From Vibrio sp. 10N.286.49.B3 (GTDB taxonomy: Bacteria > Pseudomonadota > Gammaproteobacteria > Enterobacterales > Vibrionaceae), in contig NZ_MCUV01000013.1 in NCBI RefSeq assembly GCF_002873395.1, positions 1-64,000 on the forward strand: a DNA stretch of 64,000 bases. Direction: 5' to 3'. Below are positions 53,707 through 62,515 of the stretch, piece by piece. Each line of letters begins with the position of its first letter. Position 1 is the stretch's first letter. The position numbers were made by a program, and so were the translations under genes. Below the pieces are notes generated by a model, which saw only the letters and a list, made by a program, of their open reading frames with translations, was not told the origin of the DNA and did not search any database.

Positions 53707-54654
53707 ATGGAAAAACTAAAACAACAATTCCTAGAGGTTTCCGATGCACTTGAGCTTGGAAACCCAGCCATCATTGAAAAAGATTACTGGGTCGTTGCGC
53801 TACTGGCAGAGCTAGAAAAGCTCACATTTGAAACTCATCAATTAGTTTTTGCAGGGGGTACCGCATTAGCAAAATCTAATGTCAAGATCCTACGGATGTC
53901 AGAAGACGTTGATATTAAACTGATCCCAAGTAAAGAGTTTGATCCATTAAGTCGTGGTAAAAAGAAAGCCGTACGTAAAATGCTTATCGAGCAAATAGAG
54001 CAGGCGATTGCACGATCTCAGCAGTTTACAGTTGAAGATAAACTTGTTCGTGATGAATACCGCTATGTGGAGTATGAACTTAAATACCCACAACAATTTA
54101 GCCAAGCCCCATGCTTACGACCGATCATCAAACTAGAGTTGATGGAGACAATTCCACTTCTAGAAGTAGAAGACCGAGGAGTTGAATCGTTAGTTGCAGA
54201 GCTTTATAAGCAGCCACAAGAGGTCAGTTCATTCGCTTGTGTTTCGGTTTACGCAACATTAGTAGAGAAAGTACTTTCTATGTTACGTCGAACCATGTTG
54301 GTTAAGCGTGATACTGAACGTAAAGATGATACTACTTTGGTTCGTCATATCTACGATGTTCATTGCATTGATACCGCTCAGACTCTAGATATTGAGTCAC
54401 TAACCTCGCTATTCCTCACAGTATTGCAAGAAGATGTTGACCGTTTCGGCAACCAGCACGCTGAGTTTGTTGCTGCCCCTATCAAGGAGTTACGCCTCGG
54501 TTTACAAGAGCTAGAAGACAACCCTATTTTCCGTCAACGGTTTGTCGATTTTGTTACACCTATGGTGTTTAACTCACAACCACACGACTTTGATACTTGC
54601 TTTGCTTCATTTAAGCGCGTTGCGCATCAGTTATTGTCCTCGGTAGATGAGTGA
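53707..54654 (+). CDS. AbiEii-type nucleotidyltransferase toxin
   Basis: 315 residues. DNA polymerase-beta-type nucleotidyltransferase signature: FAGGTALAKS (48-57) with MSEDVDIKL (64-72). It also has the C-terminal VRHIYDVHCI segment conserved in AbiEii/MenT proteins. These enzymes add nucleotides to tRNA 3' ends and arrest translation; the operon can abort phage infection. It is coupled to the antitoxin gene with a one-base gap. It is flanked by core genes, so the pair looks like a small insertion. Confidence 0.88.
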   Translation: MEKLKQQFLEVSDALELGNPAIIEKDYWVVALLAELEKLTFETHQLVFAGGTALAKSNVKILRMSEDVDIKLIPSKEFDPLSRGKKKAVRKMLIEQIEQAIARSQQFTVEDKLVRDEYRYVEYELKYPQQFSQAPCLRPIIKLELMETIPLLEVEDRGVESLVAELYKQPQEVSSFACVSVYATLVEKVLSMLRRTMLVKRDTERKDDTTLVRHIYDVHCIDTAQTLDIESLTSLFLTVLQEDVDRFGNQHAEFVAAPIKELRLGLQELEDNPIFRQRFVDFVTPMVFNSQPHDFDTCFASFKRVAHQLLSSVDE

Positions 54655-54777
54655 ATCGAGGTGTCAAAAGGGAGTGAGTAAATCAGTACTAAATCCCTAT
54701 CTACTTTTTGTTAATGGTCAGTGATAGTGAACTCTAACATATTGTATAATCAACCAAATTTTAATAAGAGCTTATTT

Positions 54778-55362
54778 ATGAGTGAGTTGACTCAAGAACA
54801 AGAAAACGCAATGGCGACCTTAAAAGGTAATCTTCACTTACCAGGTGGTGGATTTCACCTTCAGATTGTTGAATTATCAAGAGAATTTCTGCTTCCTTTT
54901 CAAACGGTTCGCTCAGCATTAAAAAAAGCGCAACGCGTTATTGAGAAGAAAATTAAGCAAGACTTTGCCAACCTTGATGAAAGTGAATTAAGCAAAGAGC
55001 ACTGGTTGTCGATCATTAAAAACAACCTGACAGAGCAAGCAGAAAATAACCGCCCGATTATGGATACGTTAGCGGAAAGTGATGCGTATCGTAACGCGAC
55101 TCAGTTAATTGCAGATGCGATTAAAACAGAAGATGAACGTGCACAAACGCTTGATGAACTTGCAATGGCGTATGAATTCCAAGTTTATAAACCACTGATG
55201 GCGATGTTATATACCACAACGCTATATTGGGAATTAAGTGACGATCTGATGCTAATGAACGCTGACGTTTGCGCTAAATTTAGCGGTTACCCTCAGCATG
55301 CAGAAGCCATTTTGCATCTTTTACAGCTAAGAGATCAAACGTTAAACACAGTGATCGCTTAG
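54778..55362 (+). CDS. Uncharacterised cytosolic protein
   Basis: 194 residues from ATG 54778 (AAGAG upstream). No family is recognised. It is largely helical and acidic, without membrane segments or signal peptide. LSREFLLPFQTVRSALKKAQRVIEKKIKQDF near 30-60 looks like a helix-turn-helix or coiled pair of helices. A long acidic helical middle follows, with LDELAMAYEFQVYKPLMAMLYTTTLYWELS near the C-terminus. Transcribed alone between the AbiE pair and a bidirectional terminator. Confidence 0.6.
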   Translation: MSELTQEQENAMATLKGNLHLPGGGFHLQIVELSREFLLPFQTVRSALKKAQRVIEKKIKQDFANLDESELSKEHWLSIIKNNLTEQAENNRPIMDTLAESDAYRNATQLIADAIKTEDERAQTLDELAMAYEFQVYKPLMAMLYTTTLYWELSDDLMLMNADVCAKFSGYPQHAEAILHLLQLRDQTLNTVIA

Positions 55363-55384
55363 TAAAAAATACCAGCACTTCAAT

Positions 55385-55434
55385 AAAAAGGGTCGGACAT
55401 GCTTTTAACGAGAAAGCGTATCCGACCCTTTTTT
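55385..55434. terminator. Strong bidirectional terminator
   Basis: AAAAAGGGTCGGA / TCCGACCCTTTTTT, with additional inner pairing GCTTT / AAAGC, between convergent genes. Confidence 0.85.
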
Positions 55435-55487
55435 CTGTTTCAATTCTACGCTATGCAAGACGCTTATCTGGTTTACTGATCGCGCAG

Positions 55488-56342
55488 TTAGCGATCAAAC
55501 AAACTTTTCCATGATGGGCTAGCGGTTTTATATAAAGAGATGCTAGCCACCAAAGCACAAGCACCTAAAGCAAAGTAGATAATGACATGCATGATGCTGG
55601 CTTGAGAGAAACTCGTGAACAAGCCCGTCGTGAGCGTTTGGTAGGGCAGTGATAGAACTGTGGATAAAAACTCACTCACACCTTGGTAGCCAAATAACCC
55701 AACGCTTAGCCACTTTGCTGCATAACCGATAAGTACCATCGTTAAAATTGGTGACGTCACAAGCTGAGATAACATTAAGGCAATACATGCCAGCGGTAGC
55801 AAAGCCACTGACACTTCCCACGTTTTGATAATAAACATAAACCAGTTGGTCATCACAACCGCAAGGCTACTTTGGTGGCTAAATAAAAGCGATGAATCAC
55901 CACTGGTTATATTCGCAAGCCACAGGGCAGCATTGGCGATCAATATAAGCAGGGAGCAGATTAAAGGAATAACCAATAAGCCAAAACCTAACTTAACCGC
56001 ATGAGTTAATGAATAAGATACCGGCATACTGCGCCAAAACATGCTGGTTCCATCTTGGCGCTCTTTACGTAAAGTTCTAGGCAGGTAGAGACTCGTTAAG
56101 GCCATTGAAAGTATGCCGATAATGGAGGTGAGTGCCCAGTTGATATTCTTACCTAAATCAAGAGGCATAATATCCATATCACCGCTGACTTCCACTTGAT
56201 AAGAAAAGTTATCCAGTGAACCGTTATTCATGATCAAACTGATAAACAGTAGCCCGCCACAAACCAGTACAAATAAAGGAACTCGCGTTACCATTTTATG
56301 CTCAATGAGCTCTTTCTCAATCATATAGAAACTAGAGTGCAT
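55488..56342 (-). CDS. ABC-2-type transporter permease
   Basis: 284 residues with about six membrane segments, the first at 18-37 (VPLFVLVCGGLLFISLIMNN) and a conserved TLRKERQDGTSMFWRSMPVSYSLTHAVKL segment between spans 2 and 3, typical of YtrC/ABC-2 exporters. Its start overlaps the ATPase gene stop by one base. The substrate is unknown. No GntR (YtrA) regulator, usual in such operons, is adjacent. Confidence 0.8.
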   Translation of the reverse strand: MHSSFYMIEKELIEHKMVTRVPLFVLVCGGLLFISLIMNNGSLDNFSYQVEVSGDMDIMPLDLGKNINWALTSIIGILSMALTSLYLPRTLRKERQDGTSMFWRSMPVSYSLTHAVKLGFGLLVIPLICSLLILIANAALWLANITSGDSSLLFSHQSSLAVVMTNWFMFIIKTWEVSVALLPLACIALMLSQLVTSPILTMVLIGYAAKWLSVGLFGYQGVSEFLSTVLSLPYQTLTTGLFTSFSQASIMHVIIYFALGACALVASISLYKTASPSWKSLFDR

Positions 56343-57196
56343 TATTCTCCCTCCTTCTGTAAGGCAATAAAAATCTCGGCTAACGTTGCCTTATGGATTG
56401 TGCCTAATGAACCCGCTTGAGTTTGGTATGGCGTTGCTAGTAGCCACTTGACGCTGGTTAACGTTTGGCTGTGGGAAAGGGGTTGAAAGGCTTTTATCGC
56501 GTCACTGTGCTCTTTTGGTGCCTCGAGGATAAAGTAATCTTGTTCAATATCATCCATGCTTTTTTGTAGCACTTGCTGACCTTGCTTTAGGATCAATACA
56601 TCCGTAAGTAAATGCTCAATTTCAGCTACTTCATGACTTGCAATAATTAACGCTCTTTCGCCTTCATGAAACCAACGCAGTAAATGTTGATAAAAGGCAT
56701 CACGGTAGAGCAAATCTAGCCCTAACGTTGGTTCATCAAGGATCAAAATTTGTGTATTGGTGGCAATAACAATAGCGAGATGCAATTGCACTTTCATCCC
56801 TTTAGATAGCGCTCCAATTTTACTGTTGAGTTTCACTTGCGTGTGGCTGAGGGTCTCTTTTGCTTTAGTTGGGTTAAAGCCTGGGTGAACGCCTGCGGTG
56901 TATTTGAGTAACTGCTTAACACTCATCCAATCGGGTAAGACATTCACATCCGAAATATAGGCTAACTTCTCCATGACAGCCGTGTGGTGTTTAATTGGAT
57001 TTAATCCATCGATATCAATAGTGCCTTGATACGGATACGAGCCTAAAATAGCGTTGATCAGCGTCGATTTGCCCGCGCCGTTATGACCGAGTAATCCCAG
57101 TATCTGACCGGAGTACAGTTCAAGGTTAATGTTGCTGAGTGCCGAATGTTGGCCATAGTGCTTGGAAAGCTGTTGGATATTAATTAATGGCGTCAT
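56342..57196 (-). CDS. ABC-2-type transporter ATP-binding protein
   Basis: 284 residues. Walker A GHNGAGKSTLINAILG, signature region LSKGMKVQLHLAIVIATN (a less common LSKGM form), Walker B LILDEPTLGLDL and H-loop IASHEVAEIEHL are present, plus a C-terminal 70-residue extension. It is similar to YtrB/EcsA-type exporters. Forms a two-gene operon with the permease. Confidence 0.87.
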   Translation of the reverse strand: MTPLINIQQLSKHYGQHSALSNINLELYSGQILGLLGHNGAGKSTLINAILGSYPYQGTIDIDGLNPIKHHTAVMEKLAYISDVNVLPDWMSVKQLLKYTAGVHPGFNPTKAKETLSHTQVKLNSKIGALSKGMKVQLHLAIVIATNTQILILDEPTLGLDLLYRDAFYQHLLRWFHEGERALIIASHEVAEIEHLLTDVLILKQGQQVLQKSMDDIEQDYFILEAPKEHSDAIKAFQPLSHSQTLTSVKWLLATPYQTQAGSLGTIHKATLAEIFIALQKEGE

Positions 57197-57316
57197 TATT
57201 CACCCTTTCTTGATTGTTGCGATGATTACTTTTTAGAGAGTGTAGTTAGCCTAATAGTAATGTAAACAATTAGCTATAATACCAATGAATTATTCTTGGT
57301 ATCTCAGTATGCAGCC

Positions 57317-58885
57317 TTAAAGTTGCGACTCCATTGGTAAGATTTTGATTAATGTGTTTTGAGTACGATCCCACCAACTACTGTATGGTTCTTTCGTGTA
57401 TCGAATCGTCTTACCATCAATCATTTTAGTCCAAATGATATCACCATCCTCTAGCGTTAATTTAAAGGCAAGGGTATCAATTTTTCTGTCGAACTCTTCC
57501 GCTAGAAATTGACCGAGAGTGTCGGATTTAGTCAGAATACCTATCTCAGTATTTTCATTGCGGGAACGAGGATCAAGGTTAAATGACCCTATGAATGCCG
57601 TATCGCGATCCATGATGTAGTATTTAGCATGAAGGCTAAGTTTAGAGGCTTTTGATGAGCGCTTTTTGTGAGATTTTTTGACCAAGTCACCGAGTCTTTG
57701 GCTATCTATTTCATGTAATTCCACGCCCATTTTTAACAGGGCTTTGCGATACTTTGAGTAACCGGCATGGACAACCGTGACATCATTAGACATCATCGAG
57801 TTGGTTAATATTTTCACTTTAACACCGCGGTCAACAATGGCTTGAAAGAGAGCTACCCCTTCTTTTCCAGGGACAAAGTAAGGCGATACAATAATTAGCT
57901 CTTCATTGGTCGCGTCAACATAAGGTTGTAATTGAGGCGCGAGGTTATATTGCTGCTTATCATGAGAAGAGATGATTTTTAAAGGGTTATCGTAAAGAAC
58001 AACCGTTTGACCTACATATAGGTTGCTTTGATCGTTATTAATTCTTTCAACGAGATCGTCATCATTCGCCGCTTGCATATAAAGTGAGTTTTGGTTTTTA
58101 ATAATAAACGCATCAATTTGTTGAGACACTAACTCTAGATCATTAGGCTGAGGTCGATAATCGGTAAGCAGCTCAATGTTGAAACTGAGATCGTTATTCC
58201 AATATAAGTCGAAAGCTTGCTGCACTTCTTTGACTGACTCTCCCGTGAAAGCAACATCTAAATCACCAAAAGAGACCTCTTCAGAAGCACTGAAATATTC
58301 ATCTGCCAAGTTACGGCCACCTAAAATAGCCACACTGCCGTCAACGGAAAAGGATTTATTGTGCATGCGGCGAGTCACTTTTCCTAAGCCGGTGACATAT
58401 TGGCTTATACGGCTTTCCCCACGAACAAAAGGGTTGAATATGCGCACTTCAACATTGGGATGGGCATTAAACTTTTCCATTTCAATATCTTTACCATCTA
58501 GGTCAATATCATCAACTAAGACGCGAATACGCACACCTCGCTCAGCGGCTTTCCAAAGCGCTGCGGTAATTAGACCACCACTTAAATCAGAATGAAAAAG
58601 GTAGTATTGTAAGTCGATACTCTCTTGAGCATCGTTGATTAAAGCGATACGTGTTACAAAGGAGTCAACACCAGTATCAAGTAAGGTCAGTAAGGTTTCG
58701 CTATCGGTTAACCCTAGTCGTTGACGCTGATCTTTTACGGCATGACTTAGGTAGCTTTGTTCTGATTGATATATCGCACTGCTTGGTGATGTTGTATTTT
58801 GAGGTAAACTGGCACACGCAGAAAGTAAACAACAACAGAAGAAGATAGCAAGTAACGACTTAGACAAAGTAGTATCCTTAATCAA
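57317..58885 (-). CDS. Phospholipase D-family lipoprotein (ClsC/YmdC-like)
   Basis: 522 residues. Signal peptide with a lipobox (CCCLLSACAS) predicts a lipid-anchored protein. Two HKD motifs form the active site: HNKSFSVDG with GGRNLADEYFS, and HAKYYIMDRDTAFIGSFNLDPRS. IDLQYYLFHSDLSGGLI and VDDIDLDGKDIEM match ClsC/YmdC proteins, which make cardiolipin from two phospholipids with a partner (YmdB) not seen here. Alternatively a phosphodiesterase of the same fold. Single gene, divergent from the YaeR gene. Confidence 0.83.
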   Translation of the reverse strand: MIKDTTLSKSLLAIFFCCCLLSACASLPQNTTSPSSAIYQSEQSYLSHAVKDQRQRLGLTDSETLLTLLDTGVDSFVTRIALINDAQESIDLQYYLFHSDLSGGLITAALWKAAERGVRIRVLVDDIDLDGKDIEMEKFNAHPNVEVRIFNPFVRGESRISQYVTGLGKVTRRMHNKSFSVDGSVAILGGRNLADEYFSASEEVSFGDLDVAFTGESVKEVQQAFDLYWNNDLSFNIELLTDYRPQPNDLELVSQQIDAFIIKNQNSLYMQAANDDDLVERINNDQSNLYVGQTVVLYDNPLKIISSHDKQQYNLAPQLQPYVDATNEELIIVSPYFVPGKEGVALFQAIVDRGVKVKILTNSMMSNDVTVVHAGYSKYRKALLKMGVELHEIDSQRLGDLVKKSHKKRSSKASKLSLHAKYYIMDRDTAFIGSFNLDPRSRNENTEIGILTKSDTLGQFLAEEFDRKIDTLAFKLTLEDGDIIWTKMIDGKTIRYTKEPYSSWWDRTQNTLIKILPMESQL

Positions 58886-59088
58886 TGAGTTGGCTAAGTT
58901 ATGAGTCTAGTCAAAATGACAGAAAGAGGAAGTGATTAGCTCTATTTTTCATGTTTTAGAAAGATCAACGATATTAGAATGCAGGGATAAAAAATAGAAA
59001 TCAAAGAGATTATCCTAAATAATATGTCGTTATTTTTACCAACTACTTTTATTCGCAGAGTAAGCTGTTATATGACAAGGAGAGTCCA

Positions 59089-59493
59089 ATGTTTAACTCG
59101 ATACATCACGTTGCAATAATTTGTTCGGACTATGAAAAATCGAAGCAATTCTATACATCAATACTTGGCTTAACAGTGATCGCTGAGAATTACCGAGAAT
59201 CGAGACAATCTTATAAACTTGACCTTAAATTACCAGATGGTGGTCAGTTAGAATTATTCTCTTTCCCAAATCCGCCTAAAAGACCAAGCTCACCAGAAGC
59301 GCTAGGCTTAAGACATTTAGCATTTAACGTTGCTTCAGTAGAGGATGCGTGTGATTACCTGGTATCAAAAGGCATTGAAGTTGAAGCAATTAGGGTCGAT
59401 GAATTTACCGACAGGAAGTTTACATTTTTTAATGATCCTGATGGTCTTCCACTAGAGATTTATGAGCAAATTGCCGATGCGCCTGCGCAGTAA
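59089..59493 (+). CDS. gloA2: VOC-superfamily metalloprotein (YaeR / GloA2)
   Basis: 134 residues. IHHVAIICSDYEKSKQFYTSILGL, LPDGGQLELFSFPNPP, LGLRHLAFNVASVEDACDYL and FFNDPDGLPLEIYEQ are the two beta-alpha-beta-beta-beta repeats with the metal ligands His, Glu, His, Glu. The YaeR/SMU1112c group is glyoxalase-like but its reaction is unknown. AAGGAG lies before the ATG. It is the last clearly conserved chromosomal gene before the repeat-flanked zone; the sequence right after its stop carries a motif of that zone's repeats. Confidence 0.87.
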   Translation: MFNSIHHVAIICSDYEKSKQFYTSILGLTVIAENYRESRQSYKLDLKLPDGGQLELFSFPNPPKRPSSPEALGLRHLAFNVASVEDACDYLVSKGIEVEAIRVDEFTDRKFTFFNDPDGLPLEIYEQIADAPAQ

Positions 59494-59546
59494 TATAATG
59501 TTATATGTCAGCGACGTTTATCTATAGGTGTATACAAGGAAATATT

Positions 59547-60167
59547 ATGACTAATTATTTTGATAGCGTAGCGGATAATTGGGATTCAAATACACTGAAA
59601 ATTGAACGAGCCAAGATAACGGCTAAAAAAATCAAAGAGATTCCATTTTCTTCATTTAATAGTTGTATTGATTTTGGCTGCGGCACAGGGTTACTTGGCG
59701 TACAGCTAAAAGATACATTTGCACAGATTCACCTTGCTGACTCGTCAAACGAAATGCTAAAAGTTGCTCGTAGTAAATTAGCCACATCTAAAATAACAAA
59801 TGTTGAAACTCATTATGTCACTGGACTATCTGACTTAGCTTCGAGACATTCTGCGATTGTGACATTGATGACACTACATCACATAAACAGTGTTAAAGAT
59901 TTTTTTATTGATGCTTATAATTTATTAGAACAAAAAGGCTCTCTAATAATCGCTGATTTATATAAAGAAGATGGATCTTTTCATAAACACAATCAGTCCT
60001 TTGATGGTCACAATGGCTTCGATGTTATTGCATTGTCTAATATAGCTGAAAGTGTTGGGTTTAAGATTGAAAAAATAGAACAGTATTATGAAATATGGCA
60101 AGAAAACTTTGAAGGTAAAGAAGTGCCGTATCCGCTGTTTTTGTTTGTAGCAACTAAATGTAAATAA
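59547..60167 (+). CDS. Class I SAM-dependent methyltransferase
   Basis: 206 residues from ATG 59547 with AAGGA upstream; a longer in-frame start at 59505 falls in the repeat-like leader and was not chosen. Motif I CIDFGCGTGLLG (about 40-50), acidic loop IHLADSSNEML, motif IV VTLMTLHHI, and post-loop LLEQKGSLIIADL are visible. The substrate is unknown. Resembles small-molecule methyltransferases carried on cassettes. It is flanked on the right by repeat copy A. Confidence 0.8.
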   Translation: MTNYFDSVADNWDSNTLKIERAKITAKKIKEIPFSSFNSCIDFGCGTGLLGVQLKDTFAQIHLADSSNEMLKVARSKLATSKITNVETHYVTGLSDLASRHSAIVTLMTLHHINSVKDFFIDAYNLLEQKGSLIIADLYKEDGSFHKHNQSFDGHNGFDVIALSNIAESVGFKIEKIEQYYEIWQENFEGKEVPYPLFLFVATKCK

Positions 60168-60343
60168 ACAAGTATTAAGCACCTTGATACTTTTCTTCAG
60201 GTGAGCAAAACAGAGATAAGGATACGATAGTAATCTTATCAATCAGGTATCTGTTTTGTTTATCTTAAAAGTCAGTTTGTTGCTGGTGGTGAGTTAGTGC
60301 GGGAAAAATACCGATGTGCATGCATAATAATATAATGTTAGGT
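60162..60343. repeat. Structured intergenic repeat, copy A
   Basis: Begins AATAAACAAGTATTAAG at the methyltransferase stop. It then has hairpin CACCTTGA ... TTCAGGTG (60180-60203), a conserved block centred on GATAAGGATACGATAG with inverted CTTATC (60215-60240), a CTGTTT tract, TTGCTGGTGGT near 60280 and a terminal AATATAATGTTAGGT (60329-60343). The same ordered pieces recur in copies B, C and D. Confidence 0.65.
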
Positions 60344-60367
60344 AAAAAGCATTATCCAGCGCCAGAA

Positions 60368-60694
60368 TTAAGATTGGATGAATTTCAGGTCTGTTTTACG
60401 TTTATTCTTCAATTTTTGGTAGAAATTTTCATGTGAATCTAAATGCAGCAAGTAAATCTCTAGCTTATTTTCAACCCAAGAATAACCTAAGAGTGCTAGT
60501 TGGTTATTGAGTTGAAATTTGTGAACCCGCATATGGGAAAGGTCACCTTTTTTAAGTTCACCAATCTCAGGGTCTTCAATAATTCTTTCAATCTCATCTT
60601 CAACGATAATGAGTAAACTCTCAGGGAGTTTGGCTAATGCTTTCTCAAAGCGTCGAGATTCGTAGATATCAATGTTTCTTTGTTCTTCGCTCAT
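60368..60694 (-). CDS. RelE/ParE-superfamily toxin
   Basis: 108 residues from the ATG at 60694; a longer frame would begin with TTG inside the antitoxin gene. The RelE/ParE fold is suggested by SRRFEKALAKLPESLLIIVEDEIERIIEDPEIGELKKGDLSHMRVHKFQLNNQLALLGYSWVENKLEIYLLHLDSHENFY, including the final aromatic strand. Such toxins cleave ribosome-bound mRNA or block gyrase. It overlaps the antitoxin gene by 26 bases. Confidence 0.78.
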   Translation of the reverse strand: MSEEQRNIDIYESRRFEKALAKLPESLLIIVEDEIERIIEDPEIGELKKGDLSHMRVHKFQLNNQLALLGYSWVENKLEIYLLHLDSHENFYQKLKNKRKTDLKFIQS

Positions 60695-60899
60695 AACGCT
60701 TAGTAAGACCTTGTTTAACTTCTTGATTGGCAAGTAGAGATTCTTTTACAAATTCATATGGTAAGTCAGGGTTATCAATCATGATTTGCCCAATCTTAGC
60801 CCAGTATTCAATTTGTTTTGGAACAGAGCGATTCTCAGCTTCTGCATGAACCTTTGCTTGACTCACAAAGTTATCATCGAGTCGGACGCTAGTAGCCAT
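60669..60899 (-). CDS. ParD-like ribbon-helix-helix antitoxin
   Basis: 76 residues. MATSVRLDDNFVSQAKVHAEAENRSVPKQIEYWAKIG is a ribbon-helix-helix of the ParD-like antitoxin group, ending in a charged tail (KRYERRTKKH) that would wrap the toxin. It is transcribed before the toxin, as usual in type II pairs. AGGTAACTC lies upstream of the ATG. It faces against its neighbours, so it carries its own promoter, as toxin-antitoxin cassettes in integron arrays do. Confidence 0.82.
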   Translation of the reverse strand: MATSVRLDDNFVSQAKVHAEAENRSVPKQIEYWAKIGQIMIDNPDLPYEFVKESLLANQEVKQGLTKRYERRTKKH

Positions 60900-60980
60900 A
60901 ATGAGTTACCTTTGTAGAAATATAATTGTGTAATTATGCGACAAATTGTTGCATTGGTCAATTGAGATAAATTTTACTTA
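60900..60980. other. Promoter region of the ParD/RelE-like pair
   Basis: AT-rich sequence between the antitoxin start and repeat copy B. On the minus strand it contains AT-rich hexamers suitable for a sigma-70 promoter, and TAATTATGCGACAAATTG-like inverted bits that could be an antitoxin operator. None is strong. Confidence 0.25.
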
Positions 60981-61530
60981 ATAATCAAGGATTGAGTGTT
61001 GAACAATCCCGATGCCACTTATTAGTAAATTATGCGATCTTGTATGGTGGGTGCATCGCCTTGATACTTTTCTCAAGGCGAGTGAGGCTAAGCTAAGGTT
61101 ACGACAGCAATTTTATCCATCCGTTATCTGTTTACCACTCTCCATTGTGGTCTTTTCCCTTTAGGTTCATTCCAGCAACACGAATACGCTCCGATTATTT
61201 TTCAAACTGATGCTGTTTAATGTGTGAAGTCACAGTTAAATGACTAATAAATTTGACATACAGCACGAAATAGGCATTGCTGGTTTTGCAGCATTTATCT
61301 TGGAAATTTAAGTTGGTAAAGTGTTGTTTATAAAATGAGCGATGATGCTTCTGTTTGGCCAACATCAAGATAACGAGAGTAGGCATAGTAGGTAGAGGCA
61401 TTGCTTTGGTGACATAAGAGAAAAACAAAGTGAGCATGCGCATTTTGCTTGCCTTCATTATCAAATGGATGCTGGTGGTAAATTGGTACGGAAAAAGTTC
61501 TATGCATATGCGTAACAATATAATGTTAAA
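60981..61530. repeat. Structured intergenic repeat, copy B (expanded)
   Basis: Starts ATAATCAAGGATTGAGTGTTGAAC, continues with GCGATCTTGTATGGTGGGTGCAT, the perfect hairpin CGCCTTGA ... TCAAGGCG (61057-61080) and the AGCTAAGGTTACGACAG block. It then has a 330-base insert region without a convincing gene, including GCATTTATCTTGGAAATTT ... GTTGGTAAAG (61289-61319), and finally TGCTGGTGGTAAATTGGTACGG (61469) ending in AATATAATGTTAAAT (61517-61531). It lies between the toxin-antitoxin pair and the next gene. Confidence 0.6.
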
Positions 61531-61548
61531 TTAGCTATAGAGAAAACG

Positions 61549-62250
61549 ATGAACAATAAATCATTACTAGCCTTTCGAGAAAGGCTAGATGGTAATGCTG
61601 GATTAGTTTCCAAGCGTAGAATGCTCGTTACACTGTCATTATTACTTCTTGTTATACAATTTACTGGTGCAGTCTTTAAAGAAGCTAATACATTTATTTT
61701 TAAAATTGAGTTTACTAATCAAAGTGGGTTGAGTGTATTTTTGCTCTTAGCTGTTGTCGTTTTGATGGTTCGTTATTACAGCTATGCACATGAATATCAT
61801 CAAGAGCTATTCAAACTTATGGCTGAAAGAATGATGTCTGACTATAAAATATTTAGATTTAACCACCACACTGAAGAAATATCTGGTTTGCTTAGATATG
61901 GAATTGATCTTTTTGGTGGTGATGAACCAGGGCTACAAGCCGCCAAGTACGAAACTGACGGTTTTTTGAAACGCAAAATTGTCTACCAAAAGGAATATCA
62001 TAACGAAGAAGGTAGAGAGTTCTTAGACGAGGATATCCCATTAAATAGATATAATGAAGAGTGGACTCGATGGAGCTTTTTCGTACTTTATTGGTATGAA
62101 TCGAGGTACCGTTTGGAAGCATTATTAAAATATAGAGAAAACCTTGATCTTTGGGGGCCTTATTTTCTGGGCTCTACAGCTATAATATTTACTTTGATAA
62201 AACTGGATGTCGAAACAATTCAAAATCTATGGTTGGCAATAAAAAAATAA
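61549..62250 (+). CDS. Uncharacterised membrane protein of the repeat-flanked array
   Basis: 233 residues starting 18 bases after copy B. Two membrane segments near the N-terminus (about 26-46 and 60-78), a third near the C-terminus (about 205-225), and a hydrophilic middle rich in Tyr and Glu (EPGLQAAKYETDGFLKRKIVYQKEYHNEEGREF). The plan (two close helices, cytosolic part, extra helix) resembles small membrane effectors of the SLATT/S-4TM sort, but I cannot assign a family. GAGAAAAC precedes the ATG. Confidence 0.55.
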   Translation: MNNKSLLAFRERLDGNAGLVSKRRMLVTLSLLLLVIQFTGAVFKEANTFIFKIEFTNQSGLSVFLLLAVVVLMVRYYSYAHEYHQELFKLMAERMMSDYKIFRFNHHTEEISGLLRYGIDLFGGDEPGLQAAKYETDGFLKRKIVYQKEYHNEEGREFLDEDIPLNRYNEEWTRWSFFVLYWYESRYRLEALLKYRENLDLWGPYFLGSTAIIFTLIKLDVETIQNLWLAIKK

Positions 62251-62450
62251 TAAACAAGGATTAAGTGTTGCGTAGCCAACACTAAATTCCAGGTGTTGAA
62301 CAAGCCCAAGAGCCTGTAATTTAAATTGTGTGATCTTGTATAGTGAGTGCATCGCCTTGATACTTTTTTCAAGGCGAGTGAGATTGAGATAAGATTACGA
62401 CAGTTATCTTATCAATCTGTTATTTGTTTACCTTTCTTTATATGCAGTCT
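62248..62450. repeat. Structured intergenic repeat, copy C
   Basis: AATAAACAAGGATTAAGTG, then TTGCGTAGCCAACAC forming a stem with the preceding half (GGATTAAGTGTTG / CAACACTAA). GTGTTGAACAAGCCC follows, then GTGATCTTGTATAGTGAGTGCAT, the perfect hairpin CGCCTTGA ... TCAAGGCG (62353-62376) and the GAGATAAGATTACGACAG block (62386-62403). The right end seen in A and B is missing; IS110 debris follows instead. Confidence 0.65.
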
Positions 62451-62515
62451 TTATCGCTTTAACTCCACTCCAGCCATTATCCTCATTATGCTTGCTTATC
62501 GACTACCTCGTTGAG

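Noticed and set aside
60329..60343. Canonical integron attC site
   Set aside because: The GTTRRRY end is present, but no matching RYYYAAC with paired L''/L' boxes could be placed at the proper distance; the four copies also do not resemble the Vibrio cholerae repeat.
61195..61518. 107-codon open frame on the minus strand between repeat blocks
   Set aside because: It lies within the expanded repeat copy B, has no ribosome binding site, and its 5' part is the repeat's conserved right end. Composition is that of low-complexity non-coding sequence.
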